Assembly (NCBI GenBank): GCA_016177355.1
Contig: JACOVL010000060.1
Coordinates: 1-12,402, forward strand
Length of the DNA stretch: 12,402 nucleotides
Reading direction: 5' to 3'
From: Betaproteobacteria bacterium
GTDB lineage: Bacteria; Pseudomonadota; Gammaproteobacteria; Burkholderiales; SG8-41
A program made the position numbers and the translations under genes. This document shows positions 5,861 through 12,402 of the stretch, piece after piece (position 1 is the stretch's first letter; every line of letters starts with the position of its first letter). Below the pieces are notes generated by a model. That model was not told the DNA's origin. It was given only the letters and a program-made list of their open reading frames with translations, and did not search any database.

Positions 5861-6547
5861 TTATTTAATCATTTTCTTGTTTTTCTTCATCCACTCTTCG
5901 GCTTGCGTCTCGGCTTCGGCAACCTGCGCCGGGCTCATGCCGGCGCGCACGATCTTGAGGGAATCCTGCGCGACGTCGTCGCCTTGCAGCGCGGCGACCT
6001 TCACCCAGAAGTAAGCGCGCACCGGGTCGCGGGCGGGCTTGCCCTCGTGGTAGAGCATGCCGAGGTTGTGCTGGGCCTGCACGTGGCCGCGGCTCGCCGC
6101 CTTGGCATACCACTGCACGGCCCGCTCGTGGTCCTGCGCCACGCCGTCGCCATTGGCGTAGGAGAGGCCGAGGTTGTACTGCGCGCCGGGGTCGTTCTGG
6201 GCCGCGGCGAAGTTCCACCAGCGATGGGCGGCCTGCGGGTCCTTCTTTACCCCGTAGCCGCGCGAGTACATGAGCCCCATGGTGGTCTGCGCCCGGACGT
6301 CGCCCTGCTTGGCGAGCTTCTCGTACCAGCGCGCGGCCTCGGCGAAATCCTGCTCGACCCCGTCCTTGCCGACGTAGTACATCTCGGCCAGCTGCCGCGT
6401 CGCGCCCCTCTCGCCCGCATGGGAGCGGATCTTGAGGTCCTCGATGTTGACCTTTTTTTCCTGCGCCGCGGCGGGCTGCATGGCCAGCACGAGCGCAGCG
6501 CAGGCCGCAATGATGAGGGCGGCGAGCTTAATGGCGGACGCGTTCAT
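5861..6547 (-). CDS. Exported Sel1-repeat (TPR-like) protein
   Basis: Sel1 repeats are alpha-helical hairpin units that mediate protein contacts; the specific role here is unknown. The ATG at 6547 opens a typical signal peptide, with K7, a hydrophobic core LAALIIAACAALVLAM and a probable cleavage after AAA at residue 28. Earlier in-frame starts would add an Arg/Pro-rich stretch that is only the folA shadow. Four Sel1-like repeats span about residues 49-82, 85-118, 121-154 and 157-190, including MGLMYSRGYGV and LGLSYANGDGV. The tail is Lys-rich (EEWMKKNKKMIK). The length is 228 residues. The gene overlaps the folA 3' end by 20 nt, so it is probably translated from the thyA-folA transcript, and its stop lies 7 nt from the convergent decarboxylase gene. 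No terminator is seen between them. Confidence 0.88.
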   Translation of the reverse strand: MNASAIKLAALIIAACAALVLAMQPAAAQEKKVNIEDLKIRSHAGERGATRQLAEMYYVGKDGVEQDFAEAARWYEKLAKQGDVRAQTTMGLMYSRGYGVKKDPQAAHRWWNFAAAQNDPGAQYNLGLSYANGDGVAQDHERAVQWYAKAASRGHVQAQHNLGMLYHEGKPARDPVRAYFWVKVAALQGDDVAQDSLKIVRAGMSPAQVAEAETQAEEWMKKNKKMIK

Positions 6548-7082
6548 AGACGGCGTGGCGGTAAGCGTGGTTGTGGCGGGCATCTGCGGCGTGCGCCTGC
6601 GACGAGACCTCGCGCCATTCACCCGGCTCGTATCCCGGCATATAGGTGTCTCCCGCGATTTCGGCTTCGACCGTCGTGAGGTAGAGGCGGCCGGCGAGCG
6701 GCAGGGCCGCCCGGAACAGATCGGCCCCGCCGACCACAAAAATTTCCGGATCGCCGCCGCAGGCCTCGACCGCGCCCTCCAGGGTATCTTTCACGATGGC
6801 ACCTTGCACCTTCAACGCGCGGTTGCGGCTGACGATGACAGTGGTCCGCCCCGGCAGCAGGCGCCCGATGGATTCCCAGGTCTTGCGGCCCATGATGATG
6901 TGATGGCCCAGGGTGAGGCTCTTGAACAGCTTCAGCTCGTCCGGCAGTTGCCACGGGATCGCGCCGTTCGCGCCGATCACGCGGTTTTTCGCCATCGCCA
7001 CTATTATCGAAAGGCGTGATGGGTGATGGGTGATGGGTGATGGGCGGGCCTCGCTGTCACGGCGTTTTTCATCACTCATCAC
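6528..7082 (-). CDS. folA: Dihydrofolate reductase
   Basis: Reduces dihydrofolate to tetrahydrofolate with NADPH, regenerating the cofactor consumed by the neighbouring thymidylate synthase. The core SIIVAMAKNRVIGANG, IPWQLPDELKLFK, MGRKTWESIGR-LPGRT and VVGGADLF (cofactor loop) is diagnostic. The acidic substrate-binding position is Glu (E49 in this numbering) where E. coli has Asp27; Glu is used in vertebrate enzymes. Starting at ATG 7082 gives 184 residues, about 23 more than usual. The extra N-terminus (DSEARPSPITHHPSR) is encoded by a hairpin repeat. ATG 7079 is equivalent. A start at a GTG or ATG further in would lose the first beta strand. The gene follows thyA by 17 nt and overlaps the Sel1 gene. 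Confidence 0.94.
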   Translation of the reverse strand: MMSDEKRRDSEARPSPITHHPSRLSIIVAMAKNRVIGANGAIPWQLPDELKLFKSLTLGHHIIMGRKTWESIGRLLPGRTTVIVSRNRALKVQGAIVKDTLEGAVEACGGDPEIFVVGGADLFRAALPLAGRLYLTTVEAEIAGDTYMPGYEPGEWREVSSQAHAADARHNHAYRHAVYERVRH

Positions 7083-7097
7083 TCATCACTCATCACT
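7016..7097. repeat. Tandem/inverted repeat covering the thyA-folA gap and the folA start
   Basis: Four TGATGGG units (7017-7044) face four CATCACT units (7070-7097) across 25 nt. Positions 7016-7042 match the reverse complement of 7071-7097 at 24 of 27, the three mismatches falling at unit junctions. The folA ATG (7082) and its first 22 or so codons lie inside it, so a folded transcript would bury the start. Confidence 0.85.
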
Positions 7098-7099
7098 GG

Positions 7100-7894
7100 T
7101 TATACGGCGATCGGGGCCTTGATCGCGGGGTGCGGATCGTAGTTCTCGAGCGTAAAGTCCCCGTACTTGAATTCGAAGATGTTTTTCACCGCCGGGTTGA
7201 GCCGCATCGCCGGCAGCCGGCGCGGCTCGCGCGCGAGCTGCTCGCGCGCCTGCTCCAGGTGATTCAGGTAGAGGTGCGTGTCGCCGAAGGTGTGCACGAA
7301 ATCGCCGGGCTTGAGCCCGGTGACCTGCGCGACCATCATCATGAGCAGCGCGTAGGATGCGATATTGAACGGCACGCCGAGAAAGTAGTCGGCGCTCCTC
7401 TGGTAGAGCTGGCAGGAGAGCCGCCCGCCCGCGACGTAGAACTGGAACAGCGCGTGGCACGGCGTGAGCGCCATCTGATCGAGCTCGCCGACGTTCCATG
7501 CCGAGACGATGATGCGGCGCGAGTCGGGATTTTTCCGGATCTGCTCGATGACCTGGCCCATCTGGTCTATGTGGCGCCCGTCGGGCGCAGGCCACGAGCG
7601 CCACTGGCGCCCATAGACCGGTCCGAGGTCGCCCCTGGCGTCGGCCCACTCGTCCCAGATCGTGATGCCGTTATCTTTCAGGTACTTGACGTTGGTGTCG
7701 CCCTTCAGGAACCACAGCAGCTCGTGGATGATGGATTTGAGGTGCACTTTCTTGGTGGTGAGCAGCGGGAAGCCCGCATTGAGGTCGAACCGGAGCTGCG
7801 CTCCGAAGATCGAGAGCGTGCCGGTGCCGGTGCGGTCGTTCTTGCGCGCGCCGTGCTCGAGCACGTGCTTCATCAGGTCGAGGTACTGGCGCAT
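7100..7894 (-). CDS. thyA: Thymidylate synthase
   Basis: Methylates dUMP to dTMP using methylenetetrahydrofolate and releases dihydrofolate. The protein is 264 residues, the same length as E. coli ThyA, and starts MRQYLDLMKHVLEHG. The nucleophile is C146 in LTPCHALFQFYV. DRTGTGTLSIFG, the dUMP phosphate-binding RRIIVSAWN, and QRSADYFLGVPFNIASYA are all intact. It heads the minus-strand cluster thyA-folA-Sel1, pairing the dihydrofolate producer with the enzyme that recycles it. No clear Shine-Dalgarno sequence precedes the ATG. The leader carries a perfect 7-bp hairpin. Confidence 0.97.
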   Translation of the reverse strand: MRQYLDLMKHVLEHGARKNDRTGTGTLSIFGAQLRFDLNAGFPLLTTKKVHLKSIIHELLWFLKGDTNVKYLKDNGITIWDEWADARGDLGPVYGRQWRSWPAPDGRHIDQMGQVIEQIRKNPDSRRIIVSAWNVGELDQMALTPCHALFQFYVAGGRLSCQLYQRSADYFLGVPFNIASYALLMMMVAQVTGLKPGDFVHTFGDTHLYLNHLEQAREQLAREPRRLPAMRLNPAVKNIFEFKYGDFTLENYDPHPAIKAPIAV

Positions 7895-7917
7895 CGCGAA
7901 GAGGATCTGGATTCAGG

Positions 7918-7934
7918 AATCAGGTTTCCTGATT
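7918..7934. repeat. Perfect hairpin in the thyA leader
   Basis: AATCAGG (7918-7924) and CCTGATT (7928-7934) form a 7-bp stem with a 3-nt loop, beside a further partial copy ATTCAGG (7911-7917). It lies 24 nt before the thyA start on the minus strand and could be a small dispersed repeat or a leader structure. Confidence 0.5.
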
Positions 7935-7980
7935 TTAGTTGATTTCCCAAGCGAACGGCTTCTCCAGCGAGGGGCATCGC

Positions 7981-7986
7981 TATAAT
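7981..7986 (+). promoter_or_regulatory. -10 element of the aminopeptidase gene
   Basis: A perfect TATAAT lies 34 nt before the aminopeptidase ATG, and AGGA at 8007-8010 serves as a likely ribosome binding site. The -35 region is weak (TTCTCC at 7960-7965, 15-bp spacing). Confidence 0.5.
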
Positions 7987-8020
7987 AGCCCGCTCGTCGG
8001 TTCAACAGGATGAACGCGCC

Positions 8021-9487
8021 ATGTTAGCGAAACTCGAGCAGTTTGCCGTGCCGCCCGGCGTAGCGGAGCTCAAGGGCGCGAAGCACGTCCTGCTGGTGCT
8101 GCCCAAAGCGGCGAGGCTGGAGGCGATTCGCGGACTGCCGTGCGCGGAGACACTGGCTGCCGCCCTCAGGCGCCGCAAGAAGAAGCCGGAAGATCTCGCC
8201 AAATCCCCGATTGCAACCGATTTGCCGCAGGGCGCGCTCGCGTCGTGGACCATGCTGGACGGGACGAAGTCCGTATTCGAGCAGCAGACGCAGTTGCGCA
8301 AGGCCCTGCAGCCCGCGTTGGCCGAGAAGCCCCGCGAGCTCGTCGTCGCTGTGTTCGGAACCGCGGCGCAGAGGCGGCATGCCGCGGAGCTGGCAGCGTA
8401 CTCGGCGTGGATCAACGGCGCGCAGCTGCCCGAGCGCAAGAAAAAAGCGGAAGGTTCCACGCTGCAAGCCGTGCGCCTGTACGGCCACCGCTCGCCCGAC
8501 GGCTACGCGCGGCAAAAAGCGGCCGCGCGGGGCAACCTGCTGGCCCGCGAGCTGACCATGCTGCCGCCCAACGAGCTGAACCCGGGCAGCTATCGGGCGC
8601 GCGTGAAGAGGCTCGCGCGGGAGCGCGGCTGGCGGCACGAGGAATACGACATGAAGCGCCTGCGCAGGATGGGCGCCGGCGCGTTCGTGGCGGTGGCGCA
8701 GGGCAGCGACGACGAGCAGGCCGCGATCGTTCATCTCGCGTATCGCGGCGCGAAGGCGCGGAAGCACGTCGCGCTGGTGGGCAAGGGCATCTGCTTCGAC
8801 ACCGGCGGGCACAACCTCAAGCCCGCCCGCTCCATGCAGGGCATGCACGAGGACATGAACGGCTCGGCCGTGGCGCTCGGCATCCTGCACGCGGCGTCCG
8901 AGCTGAAATTGCCGGTCAACCTCGACTGCTGGATGGCGATCGCGCAGAACCATCTCGGCCCGCGCGCCTATAGGCAGAACGAGGTCGTCACGGCGTTGAA
9001 CGGCACCACCATCGAGATCGTGCACACCGACGCGGAAGGGCGCATGGTGCTCGCAGACACGTTGACGCTCGCGGCGCGCGGCAAGCCCGATCTCATCGTC
9101 GATTTCGCGACGCTGACCGGCAGCATGCATACCGCGCTCGGCGACCGCTACAGCGGGATATTCGCAACCAACGGCGACCTCGCGCGCCGCGCGCTGGCGG
9201 CGGGCGCGGCGAGCGGGGAGCGGGTGTGCGTGTTCCCGCAAGACGCCGACTACGACGAGGCGCTCGAGAGCAAGATCGCGGACGTCAAGCAATGCGCCAT
9301 GGAGGGCGGGGCCGACCACATCCTCGCCACACGTCTCCTCAAGCGCTTCACGGACGACCGGCCGTGGATACACATGGACTTGTCGGGCTCGAGCTGCAAG
9401 GGCGGCCTCGGCGTGGTCGGCACCGACGTCACCGGCTTCGGCGTCGCGTGGGGCATCGAGCTGCTGCGCGGGCTCGCCGCGCGTTGA
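8021..9487 (+). CDS. M17 leucyl aminopeptidase family protein
   Basis: A di-metal cytosolic exopeptidase that removes N-terminal residues from peptides. The C-terminal catalytic domain holds all expected ligands: K255 and D260 in GKGICFDTGGHNLKP, K267 in the same motif, D278 in MHEDMNGSAVALG, then D337, E339 and R341 in HTDAEGRMVLADTL. The N-terminal half is divergent, as is usual for the family. The length is 488 residues, near the normal 480-500. The motif FDTGGHNLKP differs from the FDSGG-I-KP of classical PepA, and M-x-x-MHEDM replaces MK-DMGGA. This suggests a paralogous branch, so I give no gene symbol. It has its own promoter and is divergent from thyA; the following small gene converges on it with a 7-nt gap. 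Confidence 0.92.
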   Translation: MLAKLEQFAVPPGVAELKGAKHVLLVLPKAARLEAIRGLPCAETLAAALRRRKKKPEDLAKSPIATDLPQGALASWTMLDGTKSVFEQQTQLRKALQPALAEKPRELVVAVFGTAAQRRHAAELAAYSAWINGAQLPERKKKAEGSTLQAVRLYGHRSPDGYARQKAAARGNLLARELTMLPPNELNPGSYRARVKRLARERGWRHEEYDMKRLRRMGAGAFVAVAQGSDDEQAAIVHLAYRGAKARKHVALVGKGICFDTGGHNLKPARSMQGMHEDMNGSAVALGILHAASELKLPVNLDCWMAIAQNHLGPRAYRQNEVVTALNGTTIEIVHTDAEGRMVLADTLTLAARGKPDLIVDFATLTGSMHTALGDRYSGIFATNGDLARRALAAGAASGERVCVFPQDADYDEALESKIADVKQCAMEGGADHILATRLLKRFTDDRPWIHMDLSGSSCKGGLGVVGTDVTGFGVAWGIELLRGLAAR

Positions 9488-9494
9488 ATCCCGC

Positions 9495-9743
9495 CTAGCC
9501 GCGGCCGCGGTTTTTGTCCCACACGTAGCGCACGAAGCGCTGCCAGCGGTTTTGCGGCTGCGCGAGCTTGTTGTGCTGCTTCGCCGCGGCCTGGTCGCGG
9601 AGATGGCTCTGCTTCACGCGCTCGTGCAGCTCGCTCATGCTCATGCCGCCGGGGCCTGTCCTGAGCGTTCGGTCTTCGACAGGCTCAGACCGAACGGTGG
9701 TCGAAGGGCTTTTCACTTTGCCGGGATCGGGTTTCTTGGCCAT
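9495..9743 (-). CDS. Small hypothetical protein containing a repeat-encoded segment
   Basis: An 82-residue protein starting MAKKPDPGKVKSP, with a charged body SELHERVKQSHLRDQAAAKQ and a basic tail WQRFVRYVWDKNRGRG. I do not recognise the family. There is no signal peptide or membrane segment. ATG 9743 is chosen because the product starts with a normal hydrophilic MAKKP, while earlier starts run into the aroC upstream region. Residues about 13-27 (TTVRSEPVEDRTLRT) are encoded by an inverted repeat resembling the dispersed elements whose translation gives VR-EPVE-type peptides. The gene therefore seems to have taken in the repeat without loss of frame. The base composition and the aromatic-basic C-terminus look like a real gene, but function is unknown. 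Confidence 0.6.
   Translation of the reverse strand: MAKKPDPGKVKSPSTTVRSEPVEDRTLRTGPGGMSMSELHERVKQSHLRDQAAAKQHNKLAQPQNRWQRFVRYVWDKNRGRG
9655..9708. repeat. Dispersed-type inverted repeat inside the small gene
   Basis: GTTCGGTCT (9667-9675) and AGACCGAAC (9687-9695) form a perfect 9-bp stem around TTCGACAGGCT-type sequence. The flanks carry CCTGTCCTGAGC and GTCGAAGGG. The GACAGGCTCAG core is common among dispersed proteobacterial repeats. It is read in frame on the minus strand. Confidence 0.7.
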
Positions 9744-9770
9744 GATTTCAAGCGTCCGCGATGTCCTATA

Positions 9771-9779
9771 TGTTATACT
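9771..9779 (+). promoter_or_regulatory. Extended -10 promoter of aroC, overlapping a possible divergent -10
   Basis: TGTTATACT is an extended -10 match (TG-n-TATACT) about 42 nt before the aroC ATG. No good -35 is visible, as is usual for extended -10 promoters. On the other strand TATAAC (9777-9772) overlaps it and could serve the divergent small gene. Confidence 0.45.
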
Positions 9780-9820
9780 AGCTATTGAATTTAATCGAGT
9801 TTTTGGCATTTTTTGCACCT

Positions 9821-10984
9821 ATGTCCGGTAACACGCTCGGCAAATTGTTCTGCGTGACCTCGTTCGGCGAGAGCCACGGGCCGGCGATCGGCTGCGTGGT
9901 GGACGGCTGCCCGCCCGGCATGGAGTTGTCGGAAGCCGACATCCAGCCTGAGCTCGACCGCCGCAAGCCCGGCACTTCGCGCCACGTCACGCAGCGGCGC
10001 GAGGAGGACGTCGTGGAAATCCTCTCCGGCGTGTTCGAAGGCAGGACGACCGGCACGCCGATCGCGCTCTTGATCCGCAACGTGGATGCGAAAAGCAAGG
10101 ATTACTCGAAGATCAAGGACATGTTCCGGCCCGGCCACGCCGATTACACTTACCTGCAGAAGTACGGCGTCCGCGATTACCGCGGCGGCGGCCGGCAGTC
10201 GGCGCGCGAGACCGCGGTGCGCGTCGCGGCCGCGGCGATCGCGAAGAAATGGCTGCGCCAGAAGTACGGAGTGGTTGTGCGCGGCCATCTCGCGCAGCTC
10301 GCTGCCATCAAGGTGCCGTTCAAGTCGTGGGACGCCGTCGGCGCCAACCCGTTCTTCGTCGCCAACGCGGAGATCGTGCCGCAGCTCGAGGCATTCATGG
10401 ATCAACTCAGGAAGTCCGGCGATTCCTGCGGCGCGCTGATCACGACCGTCGCATCCGGCGTTCCCGCCGGCTGGGGCGAGCCGGTGTACGACAAGCTCGA
10501 CGCCGATCTCGCCTACAACATGATGAGCATCAACGCCGTGAAGGGCGTGGAGATCGGCGCGGGCTTCCGCGCGGTGGAGCAGAAGGGCACCGAGCATTCC
10601 GACGAGATGGCGCCGCAGGGATTCCTGTCGAACAACGCCGGCGGCGTGCTCGGCGGCATCTCGACCGGGCAGGACATCGTGGTGAACGTCGCGGTCAAGC
10701 CCACCTCGAGCATCCGCCTGCCGCGGCGCACGATAGACCGGGCGGGAAGACCGACCGTGATCGAGACCCACGGCCGCCACGATCCGTGCGTCGGCATCCG
10801 CGCGACGCCGATCTGCGAGGCGATGATGGCGCTGACGCTGATGGACCACGCGCTGCGCCACCGCGCGCAGAACGCCGACGTCGCGTGCGAGACGCCGCGC
10901 ATCCCCGCGCAGGCGCCGGCCGACGTGATCGCCAAACTGCGCGCCGCCGCCGCGGTCGAGAACCCCGACCCCGACGAAGCGTAG
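9821..10984 (+). CDS. aroC: Chorismate synthase
   Basis: Converts 5-enolpyruvylshikimate-3-phosphate to chorismate, the last common step of aromatic amino-acid synthesis, using reduced FMN. The first signature GESHGPAIGCVVDG begins at residue 16. RPGHADYTYLQKYG and the second signature GGGRQSARETAVRVAA follow, with the third signature region HDPCVGIRATPICEAMMALT near residue 325. The ATG at 9821 gives the usual MSGNTLGKLF start; a TTG at 9785 would add an AT-rich-encoded hydrophobic stretch and is rejected. The 387-residue length exceeds the E. coli enzyme (361), with an Ala/Pro-rich C-terminal tail. No clear Shine-Dalgarno sequence is visible. The stop codon is 4 nt before the transporter gene, so the two are probably cotranscribed. 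Confidence 0.97.
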   Translation: MSGNTLGKLFCVTSFGESHGPAIGCVVDGCPPGMELSEADIQPELDRRKPGTSRHVTQRREEDVVEILSGVFEGRTTGTPIALLIRNVDAKSKDYSKIKDMFRPGHADYTYLQKYGVRDYRGGGRQSARETAVRVAAAAIAKKWLRQKYGVVVRGHLAQLAAIKVPFKSWDAVGANPFFVANAEIVPQLEAFMDQLRKSGDSCGALITTVASGVPAGWGEPVYDKLDADLAYNMMSINAVKGVEIGAGFRAVEQKGTEHSDEMAPQGFLSNNAGGVLGGISTGQDIVVNVAVKPTSSIRLPRRTIDRAGRPTVIETHGRHDPCVGIRATPICEAMMALTLMDHALRHRAQNADVACETPRIPAQAPADVIAKLRAAAAVENPDPDEA

Positions 10985-10988
10985 CGGC

Positions 10989-12137
10989 GTGCAAGACCTG
11001 CCGTACCGGCGCCTCGCCGGTTTCTACTTTTTCTACTTCGCCTACATCGGCGCGTTTGCGCCGTTCTTCAGCCTCTACCTCGACGGCGCCGGCATGTCCG
11101 CCGTGGAGATCGGCGTGCTGATGTCGCTGCCGCAACTCACGCGCATCGTCGCGCCGCAGCTCTGGGGGTGGCTGGCGGACCGCGGCGCGAGACGCTTGCG
11201 CGTCGCGCGCCTCGCTGGCGCCGCCGGCACGATCGCGTGGCTCGGCGTCTTCGCCGACGCGCACTTCGCGTGGTTGTTCGCGGTGCTGCTCGCGATGACA
11301 TTTTTCTGGAGCGCCGCGCTGCCTCTTGTCGAGGCGACGACGCTATCCCATCTCGGCGACGAGACCGCGCGCTACGGGCGCGTCCGCGTCTGGGGCTCGC
11401 TGGGATTCATCGCGGCGGTGGTCGGCGTCGGCTACACGCTCGATTACTCGTCCACGAAGACGCTGCTGTGGATCGTGTTGGGCCTGATGGGCGGCATGCT
11501 CGGGTTCTGCTGGGCGGTGCCCGACGCCAGGGTCGCGCCGCACGCATCCGACGAGCTGCCGATCGGCCACATCCTCAAGCGCCCGGAGGTGATCGCGCTG
11601 ATCTCGGCGTGCGCGCTGATGGCCGCCGCGCACGGGCCGTACTACACGTTCTACACCCTCCATCTCGTGGATCACGGCTACAGCAAGTCGCTCGCCGGCT
11701 GGCTGTGGGCGCTGGGCGTCATCTGCGAGGTCGGCATCTTCATCTGGATGCCGCACCTCTATCGCGCTTTCACCCCGCGCGGGATCCTGCTCGCGAGCTT
11801 CGCGCTCGCCGTGGCGCGCTTCCTGATGATCGGCTGGCTCCCCGGGAGCCTCGCCGCGCTGCTCCTCGCGCAGGTGCTGCACGCCGCGACCTTCGGCTCG
11901 TTCCACGCCGCGGCGATCGGCGTGGTACACAAGTTTTTCCGCGGCCGGCACCAGGCGCGCGGCCAGGCGCTCTACGGCAGCCTCGCGTTCGGCGTGGGCG
12001 GCGCGATCGGCGGTTTCGCCAGCGGCTACGCCTGGGCGGGTTTGGGCCCGGCGCTGACTTTCACGCTCTCTTCAGCCTGCGCGCTCGCGGGCATGCTGCT
12101 GATCGCCTGGAAACTTAGGCTCGAAGCGCGTGACTAA
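10989..12137 (+). CDS. MFS transporter, HcaT (3-phenylpropionate permease)-like
   Basis: An inner-membrane major facilitator of 382 residues with about 12 hydrophobic segments. The N-terminus LAGFYFFYFAYIGAFAPFF, the loop GWLADRGARRLRVAR between helices 2 and 3, and YGRVRVWGSLGFIAAVVG align in order with E. coli HcaT, as do AHGPYYTFYTLHLVDHGYS, LWALGVICEVGIF and VLHAATFGSFHAAA. I place it in the LacY/HcaT-like subgroup. The substrate is not known: HcaT takes up aromatic acids, and the aroC linkage makes an aromatic compound possible but unproved. The GTG start at 10989 follows the aroC stop by 4 nt. The next candidate, ATG at 11094, would remove the first helix. Confidence 0.88.
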   Translation: MQDLPYRRLAGFYFFYFAYIGAFAPFFSLYLDGAGMSAVEIGVLMSLPQLTRIVAPQLWGWLADRGARRLRVARLAGAAGTIAWLGVFADAHFAWLFAVLLAMTFFWSAALPLVEATTLSHLGDETARYGRVRVWGSLGFIAAVVGVGYTLDYSSTKTLLWIVLGLMGGMLGFCWAVPDARVAPHASDELPIGHILKRPEVIALISACALMAAAHGPYYTFYTLHLVDHGYSKSLAGWLWALGVICEVGIFIWMPHLYRAFTPRGILLASFALAVARFLMIGWLPGSLAALLLAQVLHAATFGSFHAAAIGVVHKFFRGRHQARGQALYGSLAFGVGGAIGGFASGYAWAGLGPALTFTLSSACALAGMLLIAWKLRLEARD

Positions 12138-12160
12138 CCCTGTTCCGGCTCAGCCGGCTG

Positions 12161-12169
12161 TGCAATAAT
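12161..12169 (+). promoter_or_regulatory. Possible extended -10 promoter of leuC
   Basis: TGCAATAAT fits an extended -10 (TG-n-AATAAT) 25 nt before the leuC start in the 57-nt gap after the transporter. A short GC stem (CCGGC 12145-12149, GCCGG 12153-12157) lies just upstream. Confidence 0.35.
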
Positions 12170-12194
12170 CCAAAGTTTCCATGAGGTTACGTAA

Positions 12195-12402
12195 GTGACG
12201 GCGCGCACGCTCTACGACAAGTTGTGGGACAGCCACCTCGTCCACCAGGCGGCGGACGGCACGGCGCTGATCTACATTGACCGTCACCTGGTGCATGAGG
12301 TGACGAGCCCGCAGGCGTACGAAGGGTTGAAGCTCGCCGGCAGGAAGCCGTGGCGGGTGGATTCGATCGTCGCGACCGCCGATCACAACACGCCGACCCG
12401 CA
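12195..12402 (+). CDS. leuC: 3-isopropylmalate dehydratase large subunit (3' end outside window)
   Basis: Isomerises 2-isopropylmalate to 3-isopropylmalate in leucine synthesis, with LeuD as partner and a 4Fe-4S cluster. The first 69 codons read TARTLYDKLWDSHLV, LIYIDRHLVHEVTSPQAYEG and ATADHNTPTR, which are the standard N-terminal motifs of LeuC. The cluster cysteines lie beyond the window. The start is GTG at 12195, with TGAGG at 12182-12186 as ribosome binding site 8 nt upstream. An ATG at 12181 hits a stop after five codons and is excluded. The gene runs in the same direction as aroC and the transporter. Confidence 0.95.
   Translation, partial: MTARTLYDKLWDSHLVHQAADGTALIYIDRHLVHEVTSPQAYEGLKLAGRKPWRVDSIVATADHNTPTR

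Noticed and set aside
9499..9515. CCGCGGCCGCGG followed by five T as a terminator after the aminopeptidase gene.
   Set aside because: The palindrome allows only a 4-bp stem with a 4-nt loop, and it lies inside the C-terminal codons of the small gene; the T run is short.
12145..12157. CCGGC-TCA-GCCGG as a terminator after the transporter gene.
   Set aside because: A 5-bp stem without a following T tract; it sits immediately upstream of the probable leuC promoter.

Overview
This window looks like a core-genome segment of a high-GC betaproteobacterium. The protein motifs of metG, mrp/apbC, dcd, aroC and leuC, and the metG-mrp-dcd-decarboxylase order, resemble that class as I remember it; no database search was possible. 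Most genes are housekeeping genes for translation, nucleotide and folate metabolism, polyamine synthesis, the shikimate pathway and leucine synthesis. No rRNA, tRNA, CRISPR array, transposase or phage gene is visible.

Layout. Positions 1-2534 (minus) hold metG, which runs off the left edge. Divergent from it come mrp/apbC (2651-3739), dcd (3834-4406) and, after a 250-nt leader region with a strong promoter, a fold-III ornithine/lysine decarboxylase (4657-5853). Converging on these is a minus-strand thyA-folA-Sel1 cluster (7894-5861). Then follow an M17 leucyl aminopeptidase (8021-9487), a small unknown gene on the minus strand (9743-9495), and aroC (9821-10984) closely coupled to an HcaT-like MFS transporter (10989-12137). 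The start of leuC (12195 onward) ends the window. No gap exceeds 300 nt; the largest is the decarboxylase leader.

Functional links. dCTP deaminase, thymidylate synthase and dihydrofolate reductase are successive parts of dTMP synthesis, although they lie in two separate transcription units. Mrp/ApbC is an Fe-S carrier, and LeuC needs an Fe-S cluster. aroC and leuC belong to amino-acid synthesis.

The main surprise is inside metG. A 546-bp cassette (180-725, exactly 182 codons) sits in the linker between the catalytic/anticodon-binding body and the C-terminal tRNA-binding domain. It encodes a complete-looking DUF559 nuclease-like domain and is bounded by 37-bp GC-rich repeats in direct and inverted orientation. 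The reading frame is open across it, so MetRS would be made as a fusion. The adjoining half of metG (about 760-1340) is also much less GC-rich than the catalytic half.

A second theme is the number of unrelated inverted repeats at or inside gene ends. Besides the metG set, there is one between mrp and dcd, one covering the folA start, one in the thyA leader and one read in frame inside the small gene at 9495-9743. This resembles dispersed repeats that are tolerated within coding sequence.
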